64,000 bases of DNA from an uncultured Ruegeria sp. (lineage in GTDB: Bacteria > Pseudomonadota > Alphaproteobacteria > Rhodobacterales > Rhodobacteraceae), in the NCBI RefSeq assembly GCF_947504215.1, contig NZ_CANNGO010000001.1:1012472-1076471 (forward strand), given 5' to 3'. A model generated the notes under the pieces. That model was not told where the DNA came from. It searched no databases and was given only the letters and a program-made list of their open reading frames with translations. This document shows positions 26,019 through 34,278 of this stretch, piece after piece. Numbering within the stretch: position 1 is the first letter of the stretch; each line of letters begins with the position of its first letter. The position numbers and the translations under genes were made by a program.

Positions 26019-26804
26019 TTAGCCCGCCGTATATCCACCGTCGGCATGAAGGATATGCCCGGTGTAGAAATCAGATGCGCGCGACGCGAGAAACAGTAGA
26101 GGACCGGCAAGGTCTTCTGGCTCACCCAGTCGCCCCTTGGGAACACGGGTAAGGAAGCCATCGCGCACAGCTTTGGCCTCGTCGGTGTCTTCGAACATCC
26201 AAGCTGTTAAAGGAGACCTGAACACTGTCGGAGCAATCGCGTTGACGGTAATTCCGGTCGGCCCGAGCTCACACCCCAAGGCTTTGGTGATCCCGTTTAC
26301 TGCAGCCTTTGAGGCGCAATACGCAGTATAACCAGCCGGATGGCCAAGAATACTGCGGGCGGAACTGACGAAGATGATCTTGCCGTATTCGCTGACCTTC
26401 ATCTGTTTCGCAGCCGAACGCGCGAGCAACCAGCTTTGATTGACGTTGGCATCCATCACCGCATCGAAGGTTTCGGGAGCCATTTCGTTGATTGGAGCGA
26501 CTTTGTTCATGCCGGACGCGACAACGAGAATGTCTAGCTTGCCAAAACTGTTGACCGCTTCATCGACCAATGCGTCGCATGACGCCTCATCGTTTGGGCG
26601 TGTGTTCACTGTTACAACAGTAGCTCCGAGCTTCTCGCACTCTATGGCAATCTCATCGAGCGCTTGTTGGTTGCCTGCTGCCAAAACCAAGTTGCAACCA
26701 GCACCGGCAAGAACACGCGCGGCCACCATGCCAAAAGCTCCAGAGGCCCCCGTGATCAGTGCGACATTGCCCTTAACATCAAACATCTTGAGTGGATCAG
26801 ACAT
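26019..26804 (-). CDS. SDR family oxidoreductase
   Basis: 261 aa. Cofactor loop TGASGAFG at 18-25; catalytic Tyr162 and Lys166 (AYCASK) with Ser147/148. The usual NNAG is replaced by VASG (about 95-98), a variant seen in some gluconate 5-dehydrogenase-like SDRs. It lies between a cupin and the 3-hydroxyacyl dehydrogenase and probably oxidises or reduces a hydroxyl group on the imported compound. Substrate unknown. Confidence 0.85.
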   Translation of the reverse strand: MSDPLKMFDVKGNVALITGASGAFGMVAARVLAGAGCNLVLAAGNQQALDEIAIECEKLGATVVTVNTRPNDEASCDALVDEAVNSFGKLDILVVASGMNKVAPINEMAPETFDAVMDANVNQSWLLARSAAKQMKVSEYGKIIFVSSARSILGHPAGYTAYCASKAAVNGITKALGCELGPTGITVNAIAPTVFRSPLTAWMFEDTDEAKAVRDGFLTRVPKGRLGEPEDLAGPLLFLASRASDFYTGHILHADGGYTAG

Positions 26805-26815
26805 TCTATTCGTCC

Positions 26816-27160
26816 TCAGCTTTCTGGCGGGTACGGAATGACGACAAGCATCTTGCAGGTGTGGTTCGAACGGTTTTCAATTTTACGAACTTCGCCCGGC
26901 GCGATCGTGCAGCTGTCCATGGGACCAAGAGTAGTTTCGGTGTCGTCTACGATGACGGTCATCTCGCCTTTCAAAACCACGTAGACTTTCTCAAACGGAG
27001 TAGAGTCCGGCCCTGCCCCGCCCCCAGGTAAGAATTGGCTGAAACCGACCCACTGATTTGTTGGCCCGCCTTCCTCAAACCCCTGCAGACGAAGCCCATG
27101 GCACCCAAAATGGTTCGGTGCTTCATAGGGTTGGGCGTCTTGAAAACGCTTCAGGTGCAT
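26816..27160 (-). CDS. Cupin-domain protein lacking the usual metal histidines
   Basis: 114 aa, one cupin barrel. Motif 1 normally reads G-x5-H-x-H but here is PGGGAGPDSTPFEKVYVVLK, with no His; a Glu and Lys remain. The second motif region (PGEVRKIENRSN) also lacks a clear His. It may therefore be metal-free or use other ligands. Located between the cyclase and SDR genes of the same operon. Role unknown: isomerase, lactone handling or sensing are all possible. Confidence 0.75.
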   Translation of the reverse strand: MHLKRFQDAQPYEAPNHFGCHGLRLQGFEEGGPTNQWVGFSQFLPGGGAGPDSTPFEKVYVVLKGEMTVIVDDTETTLGPMDSCTIAPGEVRKIENRSNHTCKMLVVIPYPPES

Positions 27161-27221
27161 ATCCGTCTCCGTTCAAGGTTAATGGCGGCCGCCAGCGAAC
27201 TGGCGACCGGTCTGTGAGTGT

Positions 27222-28058
27222 TCAGAAGTCTTCGCCAGCTTCGATGCGGTAGGACTGACTCTTGTCGATCATCGCCACCAGGCGGATGATGCAGCCATCG
27301 CCACGGTCCCAGTTCCAAGGAAAGAATGCGAAGGTGCATCGCTTGCCGGTCACCGCATCAAGGTCACCTCCAACATTTTCAATTCCAAGAATACCCTTCG
27401 AGAACAGCATATTGTGCACCGGTTCCCATTCAGGGAAATCTACCTCCCACGGGGTTCCGCCCGACCACTCAAGATATTCCTTCTCAAGATGCGGCATGAT
27501 CGGACCGTTTCGCTGCGGACCAATGGCCGTTGCCAGCGGGTGATCGTTCGCCTGGGTATCGTGGCCAACGACTTTCACACCCTTTTCGATCATCCACTCG
27601 GCGGCCGAAGGAACAAGACCTGGGCAGTAGGCGAAGTAGTCACCATCTTCGTACTGTTTGTGCCAACCGGTATTGATGATCAGAACATCACCTTTGCGGA
27701 TCGCATGCCCACAGGCCTTCTCGAGGTCATCGCCTGTGATTTGCTCCCATTTCTTCTTGGGGACAGAAACCACCAGGCCCGAACCGAAGAAATGCGGCAG
27801 CGGAACCTCGTCGATGAACGGCGTTCCCTGAACAACATGTGCCGGTGCATCGATATGCGTGGTCACATGCATGGTCGTGGTAATTGTTTGCGACAGGACG
27901 CCCGACTTCGCCATGTAGTGTTTCCGGTCGATCTGGACGTCCTTGAAGTACGGCCAGTTGGGGCACTGGAACCCGTATCTGTGACTCAGGTTATGAAACT
28001 CCAACCCCATGTCATTGTCGGTATTGCCCTGGAACTCGATACCGCGGATTTCAACCAT
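27222..28058 (-). CDS. Cyclase-family metal-dependent hydrolase
   Basis: 278 aa from the ATG at 28058, which has AGAGGAG upstream; the frame continues to 28214 without support. The hallmark HxDxPxH is at residues 68-74 (THIDAPAH), with His64 just before it. The family (Pfam Cyclase) includes kynurenine formamidase and isatin hydrolase, Mn/Zn enzymes that hydrolyse amide or lactam bonds. First gene of the Liv/BKACE operon, divergent from the IclR regulator. It probably opens or trims the imported substrate. Confidence 0.87.
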   Translation of the reverse strand: MVEIRGIEFQGNTDNDMGLEFHNLSHRYGFQCPNWPYFKDVQIDRKHYMAKSGVLSQTITTTMHVTTHIDAPAHVVQGTPFIDEVPLPHFFGSGLVVSVPKKKWEQITGDDLEKACGHAIRKGDVLIINTGWHKQYEDGDYFAYCPGLVPSAAEWMIEKGVKVVGHDTQANDHPLATAIGPQRNGPIMPHLEKEYLEWSGGTPWEVDFPEWEPVHNMLFSKGILGIENVGGDLDAVTGKRCTFAFFPWNWDRGDGCIIRLVAMIDKSQSYRIEAGEDF

Positions 28059-28272
28059 TGGGCATATCTCCTCTGTTCGCCGACGATGCGGCGTTTGTCG
28101 CTTTGAATCGTCTGGGTGGCCTCCCCACCTGTCCTGTATCATGATGCATGCGCACCGCAATGCGGTCAATATAAAACTCACATTACGGTTGACTTGCACC
28201 GTATCGCGATGCAATGTGGCTGGATATCCATACCGATATGCAGTGGCAGTAAGAAGTGCGAGGGTGACTTAA
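28059..28272. promoter_or_regulatory. Divergent promoter region with two palindromes (IclR operator candidates)
   Basis: The 214-bp gap between the cyclase operon and the IclR gene. It contains the 13-bp palindrome ACCGCAATGCGGT at 28154-28166 and the arms TTGCA / TGCAA at 28194-28214 separated by 11 bp. IclR proteins commonly bind such palindromes in divergent promoters. Binding is an inference. Confidence 0.4.
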
Positions 28273-29019
28273 GTGCCGGAAAAAACTGAAAAAAGTGGAA
28301 TTCAGGTTATTTCGCGAGCAGCTTCGATTCTGCGCGTATTGAAGGAAAGCCAATCTGGAATGAGCCTGGGGAAAATCGCCGAACGCGTCGACTTGCCCCG
28401 CTCTACGGTACAGAGAATCACAAGTGCCCTTGCTGAAGAAAAGTTTATTATTGCCGACGCCAATGGAAGCGGGTTGCGGCTCGGCCCTGAACTGAACGTG
28501 CTCGCAGGCGCAGCTAACTACAATATTGTAGAACACTGCCGGCTTCTATTGACGGAATTGACCCAGAAGACCGGAGAAACCACAGACCTCGCAGTCATGC
28601 GTGGTATCGGTATGGTTTTTCTGGACCAGGTTCCGGGAGTTTACCGATTGACTACGGTCTCCCAAGTCGGGGAGGTTTTCCCATTGACCACGACGGCGAA
28701 CGGAAAAGCATGCCTGGCGAAACTCAAGGCGGAGGATGCCATCAAGCTCATCCAAAACGAGTGGGACCGAAACGGCGTTAACAGAAGTCTCGAAGATTTC
28801 CTGGCTGAGTTGGACAAGATCCGAAAGCAGGGACTTGCTTACGACCTGGACGAACATTCAGCCGGCGTGTCGGCAATCGGATTTTCCTTTGTCGACTGGG
28901 TTGGGGATTTACACGCGATCTCAATTCCCGTCCCCACGACACGGTTTTCAAGACAAAGAGCCATCATCGAAAAAGCGCTGCTTGAGACAGCCGCCAATAT
29001 ACATCAAACTTTTCAGTGA
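28273..29019 (+). CDS. IclR-family transcriptional regulator
   Basis: 248 aa starting at GTG 28273, preceded by GAGGGTGA. The N-terminal winged helix (RAASILRVLKESQSGMSLGK, then IAERVDLPRSTVQRIT) and a C-terminal effector domain (TDLAVMRGIGMVFLDQVPG; GLAYDLDEHSAGVSAIGF) match IclR. It is divergent from the cyclase/Liv/BKACE operon and probably controls it in response to the substrate or an intermediate. Activator or repressor action cannot be read. Confidence 0.9.
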   Translation: MPEKTEKSGIQVISRAASILRVLKESQSGMSLGKIAERVDLPRSTVQRITSALAEEKFIIADANGSGLRLGPELNVLAGAANYNIVEHCRLLLTELTQKTGETTDLAVMRGIGMVFLDQVPGVYRLTTVSQVGEVFPLTTTANGKACLAKLKAEDAIKLIQNEWDRNGVNRSLEDFLAELDKIRKQGLAYDLDEHSAGVSAIGFSFVDWVGDLHAISIPVPTTRFSRQRAIIEKALLETAANIHQTFQ

Positions 29020-29195
29020 GCTCGCAACTGAGATCCGGCTTCGGTGAAATCGCGTACCCCAGTTGGCTCAAACGTCCACGATGGGCCCACATAGCCTCGG
29101 GACTAGGGTTTCTCGGCGAAGTAATGCACAGTTTCCAAGGTCGACAAGGTTGCAAGCCAGATAACTCGTTCCCAAGCCGTTAACTTATCCTTGTG

Positions 29196-30320
29196 CTAGG
29201 GTGCTTTGGACAGTGACACCAAAAATGCAGCTAAGTCTGCAACCTCCTGCTCAGTCAAATTCAACTCCGAGAGAATGGCTTCACCGTCGACGTGCAACCT
29301 TTCCGTATCAATTTCGCTGTAGTGTCGGATCACTGCTTCCAAATCAATCAGGCTGCCGTCATGCATGTAAGGCGCGGTTTCAGCCACGCCCCGCAGGCTT
29401 GGTGTACGAAAGGTTCCAAAATCAGAGTGACTCCTGCGTACACTGCGAACAACCCATGCACCTTGCTTATCCGGATCGTCGCTCCACTCGCTATCCAGTG
29501 TGTAAGCGCTGGAGAGTAAAAAGTTCAATCCACCAAACCTCCCCTCATCGACTCCGGTTTCACTCAAAAAATATGGTACGCCAGCGTCGTGGAATTCGTT
29601 GTTGGAAAACCCCGGGCCGTTGTGGCACAACACACACTTTCCGCGGCCCAAAAAGAGTTGAAGACCTCGCTGGGCAGGTTCGGGATAGTTCGCCGCCATA
29701 GCCAAATCGCGGCGTTCCAATGCATCACGAAAATCGTCAAACTGAGTCCGGTCCGTAGCCAACGTTTCCAAGTAGGCGGATAGAGTTTTGGCAGTGTTCA
29801 CCAGCACGAGTTCTGGATCTTGTGTCTGGATGTCGCCAAACATGGCTTCAAATTCATCAATGTAGCTACTTTCAGAGATAGCTGTTTTCAGGCTTTCTTT
29901 ACTGTGTGCCATCTCTTGTTCTTCGATGATCGGATGCAGACTAGCTGCCCAAAGACTGTCACTCTTGCCGCCCCATCCATACCACCGGAGACCAGCAAGG
30001 TTCCGCAGTGATGGAGAGTTTCGATCTAGCAAGACACGGCCGAGCGCTCGCGCCTCGAACGTTGTAAATGCCTGTTCTGGATCATGACAACTTGCGCAGG
30101 AAAAAGCACCGTCGACGGACAACACCGGATCGTTGAATAAGGCCGCGCCCAGCGCAATTGCTCTTGTATCGTTTGAAACCCTATTACTTGGATCCGATTG
30201 GAACGATGGCGGCCACGGCCCGAAGGGTAGCGTTTGTTGAATATGGTCTTCTGATAACAAGACCTCTGCACGCGCCGCATCTGTCAGAACAAACAACGCT
30301 GTTGTCACCAACACCTTCAT
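29196..30320 (-). CDS. Dihaem cytochrome c peroxidase family protein (MauG/CcpA type)
   Basis: 374 aa with a signal peptide (MKVLVTTALFVLTDAARA). Two c-type haem motifs: CASCH at 75-79 and CVLCH at 229-233, in the usual layout with GAALFNDPVLS before the first and FRTPSLRGVAETAPYMHDG near the C-terminus. Periplasmic members reduce hydrogen peroxide or, like MauG, carry out oxidative protein chemistry. Its start overlaps the preceding gene stop by 4 bp and it ends a catabolic operon, so it may serve substrate oxidation rather than general peroxide defence. Confidence 0.88.
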   Translation of the reverse strand: MKVLVTTALFVLTDAARAEVLLSEDHIQQTLPFGPWPPSFQSDPSNRVSNDTRAIALGAALFNDPVLSVDGAFSCASCHDPEQAFTTFEARALGRVLLDRNSPSLRNLAGLRWYGWGGKSDSLWAASLHPIIEEQEMAHSKESLKTAISESSYIDEFEAMFGDIQTQDPELVLVNTAKTLSAYLETLATDRTQFDDFRDALERRDLAMAANYPEPAQRGLQLFLGRGKCVLCHNGPGFSNNEFHDAGVPYFLSETGVDEGRFGGLNFLLSSAYTLDSEWSDDPDKQGAWVVRSVRRSHSDFGTFRTPSLRGVAETAPYMHDGSLIDLEAVIRHYSEIDTERLHVDGEAILSELNLTEQEVADLAAFLVSLSKAP

Positions 30321-30694
30321 TTTAGCATGACGTTAGAAGTGTAGGATACCGATCGATCGCCGAAGCCGACGTCAACTTGCAGTTCCCACAGACCCGGCAT
30401 GTGAAACAGCATGTTATCAACTCGGAATAATCCATCGCCCAATGCGGTGACCTTAGGGGTATAGTTCAAGTCATGTTGATGAGCGGGCATTAGTGCATCA
30501 ACACGCATCTCGCCTACGTCAGTATTGTCGCAAACGGTAATGAGAATGGAAAACGGTTGGGCCAATGGAATTTCGTCGACTGCCACATGCGCCTCAGGTG
30601 CGTTTTGAGTTTCCGAACCCATGCGTTGTCCTGTCGCTTCACAAGCAACAGCCGCGCCGGATGATACTAGAAACCAGAAAACCCAGCGGATCAT
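30317..30694 (-). CDS. Small secreted protein of unknown function
   Basis: 125 aa from the ATG at 30694, which overlaps the amidohydrolase stop by 4 bp. Signal peptide MIRWVFWFLVSSGAAVACEA; a lipobox is not convincing. The mature part is a likely beta-sandwich (IPLAQPFSILITVCDNTDVG; HQHDLNYTPKVTALGDG; MLFHMPGLWELQVDVGFGDR), reminiscent of YtkA/FixH-like domains that often accompany periplasmic redox proteins. Coupled on both sides to amidohydrolase and dihaem peroxidase genes, so the three may act together in the periplasm. Confidence 0.75.
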   Translation of the reverse strand: MIRWVFWFLVSSGAAVACEATGQRMGSETQNAPEAHVAVDEIPLAQPFSILITVCDNTDVGEMRVDALMPAHQHDLNYTPKVTALGDGLFRVDNMLFHMPGLWELQVDVGFGDRSVSYTSNVMLK

Positions 30695-31518
30695 TCTGAT
30701 GCCAGTAAACGTTCTGCATTGGCATACGCGATATTGTCCGCGATCTGGTCTGGAAGCAAATCCAACCATTGGCGTGAAAAATCTGCATGAGAGCCGACGT
30801 AGTACCAACGCTCCGGGGCGAATGTATCTGTACCAACCATGAACTGATCAGGGTGCGCTTCGAACGCAGCCCTCCAATCCGGGTCGAGACGGCCGCGCGA
30901 GGCCATATCCGAACGAAACGCCAGATCGGCCCATAGCTTGGGATAGGTGTCTAGGGCATCGACCACACTGGCCGGGTCGTCAAAGCCAGAATGGGCCCAC
31001 AGAACCCGAGCCTCGGGCCAGGCCTCAAAAATCAGGTCAACCGCTTCGCGATCACCGTGGTGGTGCAGAATTAGGTTCCGCTCCTTTGCCAGTGCGATCA
31101 TACGCTGGATAACTGGCGTTTTAATGTCGTTTCCATAAGCGTGGAATTCACCGATGGCTTCGTATTTGTTCTTTGCCAGATTTGCTTCCAGATAATCGAT
31201 TACGGTTTCATCATGCATCCAGGTGTTGATCTCACCGCGACGACGATAAGGGCGAAGGGCCGGAACAACGATGTCCGGCGCTGCGGCCAATAGCAATTGG
31301 GTACCATTGTCATCCGAGCTGGAAACCAGTGCTTTCCGCACACCTGCGTCCCGAAGGATTTTGGCCACTTGTTCGGGTGGAACCAGTTTGACGGCATCAT
31401 GGCTGTAATGAATATGTGCATCGAAGATCGGTCGCTCTTCTGCGATCGCCGCTGCGCTGAACACCACTGCAACTAAAAGGAAGATATATTTTAACACTTC
31501 AAGCATCCTCAACAGCAT
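30691..31518 (-). CDS. Exported amidohydrolase-family (TIM-barrel) hydrolase
   Basis: 275 aa. A hydrophobic signal (YIFLLVAVVFSAAAIAEE) at about 11-28 precedes an amidohydrolase_2-like barrel: HIH at 35-37, Glu124, HHHGD at 152-156, AHSG at 175-178 and the metal Asp231 in GTDTF. Relatives are usually cytoplasmic decarboxylases or lactonases; export makes this one unusual. It begins one base after the dioxygenase stop. It may act on a ring compound or lactone in the periplasm before TRAP uptake (inference). Confidence 0.82.
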   Translation of the reverse strand: MLLRMLEVLKYIFLLVAVVFSAAAIAEERPIFDAHIHYSHDAVKLVPPEQVAKILRDAGVRKALVSSSDDNGTQLLLAAAPDIVVPALRPYRRRGEINTWMHDETVIDYLEANLAKNKYEAIGEFHAYGNDIKTPVIQRMIALAKERNLILHHHGDREAVDLIFEAWPEARVLWAHSGFDDPASVVDALDTYPKLWADLAFRSDMASRGRLDPDWRAAFEAHPDQFMVGTDTFAPERWYYVGSHADFSRQWLDLLPDQIADNIAYANAERLLASE

Positions 31519-32385
31519 TCAGACTCTGGCTAGCTTCACATCGAACTTTACGTGCAAGAAAGGTTCAGTGATCTTGCCAGAAAGTTCCATGCCTTCGGGA
31601 AATTCTGAAGCTGGCCGTTCAACATAGGTCATCACCAGATCGTCCCGTACACCAAACACTGTATCCTGATCCAGATAGGGATCATCGTCCGGAAAAATCT
31701 CAGTAACCAAAGACTGGTGGCCAGGCGCCCTGACGATAAAGTGCAGGTGCGAAGGCCGCCAGGGATGGCGGCCGCAGGCGCGCAGGATGTCCCCGACAGG
31801 CCCATCTGACGGCACCGTGTATTCAACTGGCTTGACGGTCGTGAATGCATACTTACCGTCGTCACCGGTGGTCATCAGGCCATGAAAAGAATAGGTGTCC
31901 TGTTCTTCATCCTGGCTTGCATACATTCCATTTGGCGCCGTTTGCCAGATGTCGAGTTCCGCACCGGCAATCGGATTACCCTCGACATCCCGGATAACGC
32001 CCTCGGCCAGCAGAACCGGCCCACCGTAGTGACGCTTCATATCACCACCGAATGGCAGTGGCGGTGCGCCAGAGACGTGAAAAGGCCCAAGAACGGACGA
32101 GCTTGTGGCGTCTGGAGTTGAATGGAGCATGTCCACGAGCGATGACAGGCCCAATACGTCCGAGGCCAAGATAAACTCATGCCTGTCTTCGGTTTCCGCA
32201 GCGGCACACCCTTCCAAAAATGCAATTCCCCTGCGCCATTCGTCATGCGTCAGGTTAGTTTCACGGGCGAAATCGTGGAGGTGCTTGACCAGAGATCCCA
32301 TGATTTCACGCATCCGCGGATCGGTGTCTTTGGACAGGTATCCCATGAACACTTCGGTGATATTGTCTTTGGTGACAGAGCGCAT
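31519..32385 (-). CDS. Intradiol ring-cleavage dioxygenase (hydroxyquinol/catechol 1,2-type)
   Basis: 288 aa. An N-terminal helical dimerisation domain (about 1-95) precedes the catalytic beta-sandwich. Fe(III) ligands match Tyr155, Tyr189, His213 and His215 (NGMYAS, VEYTVPSDG, RPSHLHF). Length and spacing resemble hydroxyquinol 1,2-dioxygenase. The ATG has a perfect AAGGAGG, 10 bp after dctM. The ring-cleavage product would be a maleylacetate- or muconate-type acid, but no maleylacetate reductase or cycloisomerase is in the window, so the substrate remains open. Confidence 0.88.
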   Translation of the reverse strand: MRSVTKDNITEVFMGYLSKDTDPRMREIMGSLVKHLHDFARETNLTHDEWRRGIAFLEGCAAAETEDRHEFILASDVLGLSSLVDMLHSTPDATSSSVLGPFHVSGAPPLPFGGDMKRHYGGPVLLAEGVIRDVEGNPIAGAELDIWQTAPNGMYASQDEEQDTYSFHGLMTTGDDGKYAFTTVKPVEYTVPSDGPVGDILRACGRHPWRPSHLHFIVRAPGHQSLVTEIFPDDDPYLDQDTVFGVRDDLVMTYVERPASEFPEGMELSGKITEPFLHVKFDVKLARV

Positions 32386-32395
32386 CTTGGCCTCC

Positions 32396-33700
32396 TTAAA
32401 TCAGGGCAAGGCTGAGGATCGGGAACTCGATCAGAATGAACAGAACGATTAGCATCACAAAGGCGAAGGGCAGCGCGCCCATAAACACGTCTTTCAGCGA
32501 GATGCGGTCGTCGTTGATCGTGGATTTGATAACAAAACACGATATGCCTAAAGGCGGAGTCAAAAGCCCGATTTCGGCTCCGACCACGGTGATGATCCCG
32601 AACCAGATCAGCGACATATCCAGCGCTTCGGCCATGGGCAGGAACAACGGGACAACAATCAGGATGATGGATGCCGTGTCGAGCAATGTTCCCAAAAACA
32701 GCATCAGCAAGACATATAGCAGCATGATCGACCAAAAGGACGCTGAATTCCCCGCAAGTAAGTCCTGCAACTGATTGGGCAGCCCCGCCAGTCCCAGCAT
32801 GCGGCTGTAGATCGAAGCCGCAGTGATCAGGAACAAAATCGCCGCTGTGATATGACCGGTTTCCAGCAACGCGTCCCAGAACGCTTTTGGGGACATGGAA
32901 CTGCGTAAGACCGCGATAATCAACGCGACAAATGCCCCGGCTGCTCCTGCCTCGACCGCAGTAAGCCAGCCGGTGTAGATCCCACCAAGAACGATAGTGA
33001 TGATGCACAGCGTTGGTAGCGTTTTGGATGCGATCTCGCGGCCGGACATCCATTCTGTATCTTCGACGATCCGACCGCCTACGAACGCAGGTGTGAAACG
33101 GCCCATGGCCCAGATCGCGCCAACATAGGCGATCGCCAGCATGATCCCGGGAATAACACCCGCCAGGAACATGTCGCCCACGGATTGTTCAGCAACAAAG
33201 GAGTAGATAATCAGCATGGCCGAAGGCGGTATGATCATACCCAAAACCGAAGATCCGGCGACCACACCAACTGCGAAGCGCGGATTGTAGGCTTGTGACA
33301 TCATCTGCGGTACTGAGACTTTGGTGAACACCGATGCCGATGCAATGGACGACCCGGTCACAGCGGCAAAGACCGCGTTGGCTCCGACCGTGGCCATTCC
33401 AATGCCGCCTTTGACCTTGCGAAACCGCATGGTCATGACTTCGTAAATGTCCCTGCCCAAACCGGCCTTCGAGACAATGAGCCCCATAAAGGTAAACAGT
33501 GGGATAGTTGCGAAACTGTATTCCATCGCGCTGTCGCCGACCGCCACTTTCAGCAGGTTAAGCGCAAGCGTGAAATTGTCCCGCATTAGCCAGATCGACA
33601 CGAACGAGACGACGCCCAGCGCTATGGGAATGTAGACGCCTGCGTAGATCAAAAAGACGATGGCAACGACCGAGATCAGGCCAATCTCAATCGGCGTCAT
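32396..33700 (-). CDS. dctM: TRAP transporter large membrane subunit (DctM)
   Basis: 434 aa, hydrophobic, with DctM landmarks AVTGSSIASASVFTKVSVPQ, MIIPPSAMLIIYSFVAEQS and a C-terminal ISCFVIKSTIN stretch. Start overlaps the dctQ stop by 4 bp. Second TRAP system of the window; by context it imports an aromatic or ring-derived acid for the dioxygenase/FAH pathway. Confidence 0.93.
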   Translation of the reverse strand: MTPIEIGLISVVAIVFLIYAGVYIPIALGVVSFVSIWLMRDNFTLALNLLKVAVGDSAMEYSFATIPLFTFMGLIVSKAGLGRDIYEVMTMRFRKVKGGIGMATVGANAVFAAVTGSSIASASVFTKVSVPQMMSQAYNPRFAVGVVAGSSVLGMIIPPSAMLIIYSFVAEQSVGDMFLAGVIPGIMLAIAYVGAIWAMGRFTPAFVGGRIVEDTEWMSGREIASKTLPTLCIITIVLGGIYTGWLTAVEAGAAGAFVALIIAVLRSSMSPKAFWDALLETGHITAAILFLITAASIYSRMLGLAGLPNQLQDLLAGNSASFWSIMLLYVLLMLFLGTLLDTASIILIVVPLFLPMAEALDMSLIWFGIITVVGAEIGLLTPPLGISCFVIKSTINDDRISLKDVFMGALPFAFVMLIVLFILIEFPILSLALI

Positions 33701-34248
33701 TCTGCGGCCCCGTCATGTTCAGGAGTGCGGATAAGTTGCGGGCGGTCCTGCGCCGTGACGACCTTGAGCAGGAAGATCACGCAGGCAAGCGCAGTACCGC
33801 ACGCAATGACCAGTTTGACTGGCCACCAGGGTAATGTGAAAAGACCGGGCACTCCGAAGTAGTCCTGTGTCTGCCACATGTGTAGGAATTCAGGGAATGT
33901 CACATAGGCGATCAATGCCATGAAGATGGCCGAGATGGCATTGATGATGCGCCTCAGGTTTGCAGTTAGACCGGGGCGACGATGGTGCAGCAGGTTCAGG
34001 AACCCGTCCGAACGTGTCAATCGGTCCACTCTGACCACGTCTGCCAACTGCAGAAAGACGATCAACACGACCGAAAACTGAACCATCTCATAAGTGCCGC
34101 GCAAAGGGGCTGAAAACAGACCACGCGCGATAACATCGACATTCAGAACAACCACCAACGCCAGGACGACGAGCGTACCCAAAGCATTGGCGGCGATTGC
34201 TAGAGAATTGGCGACCCGCGACAGGCCAGCAACTGCGGTCTTCAGCAT
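33697..34248 (-). CDS. dctQ: TRAP transporter small membrane subunit (DctQ)
   Basis: 183 aa with four hydrophobic segments and the mid-protein LRGTYEMVQFSVVLIVFLQL, the DctQ region carrying the conserved Glu. It lies 30 bp after dctP and overlaps dctM by 4 bp. Confidence 0.9.
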   Translation of the reverse strand: MLKTAVAGLSRVANSLAIAANALGTLVVLALVVVLNVDVIARGLFSAPLRGTYEMVQFSVVLIVFLQLADVVRVDRLTRSDGFLNLLHHRRPGLTANLRRIINAISAIFMALIAYVTFPEFLHMWQTQDYFGVPGLFTLPWWPVKLVIACGTALACVIFLLKVVTAQDRPQLIRTPEHDGAAE

Positions 34249-34278
34249 GAGGGGCCCCTTTCGTGGATCGCCGGACGG

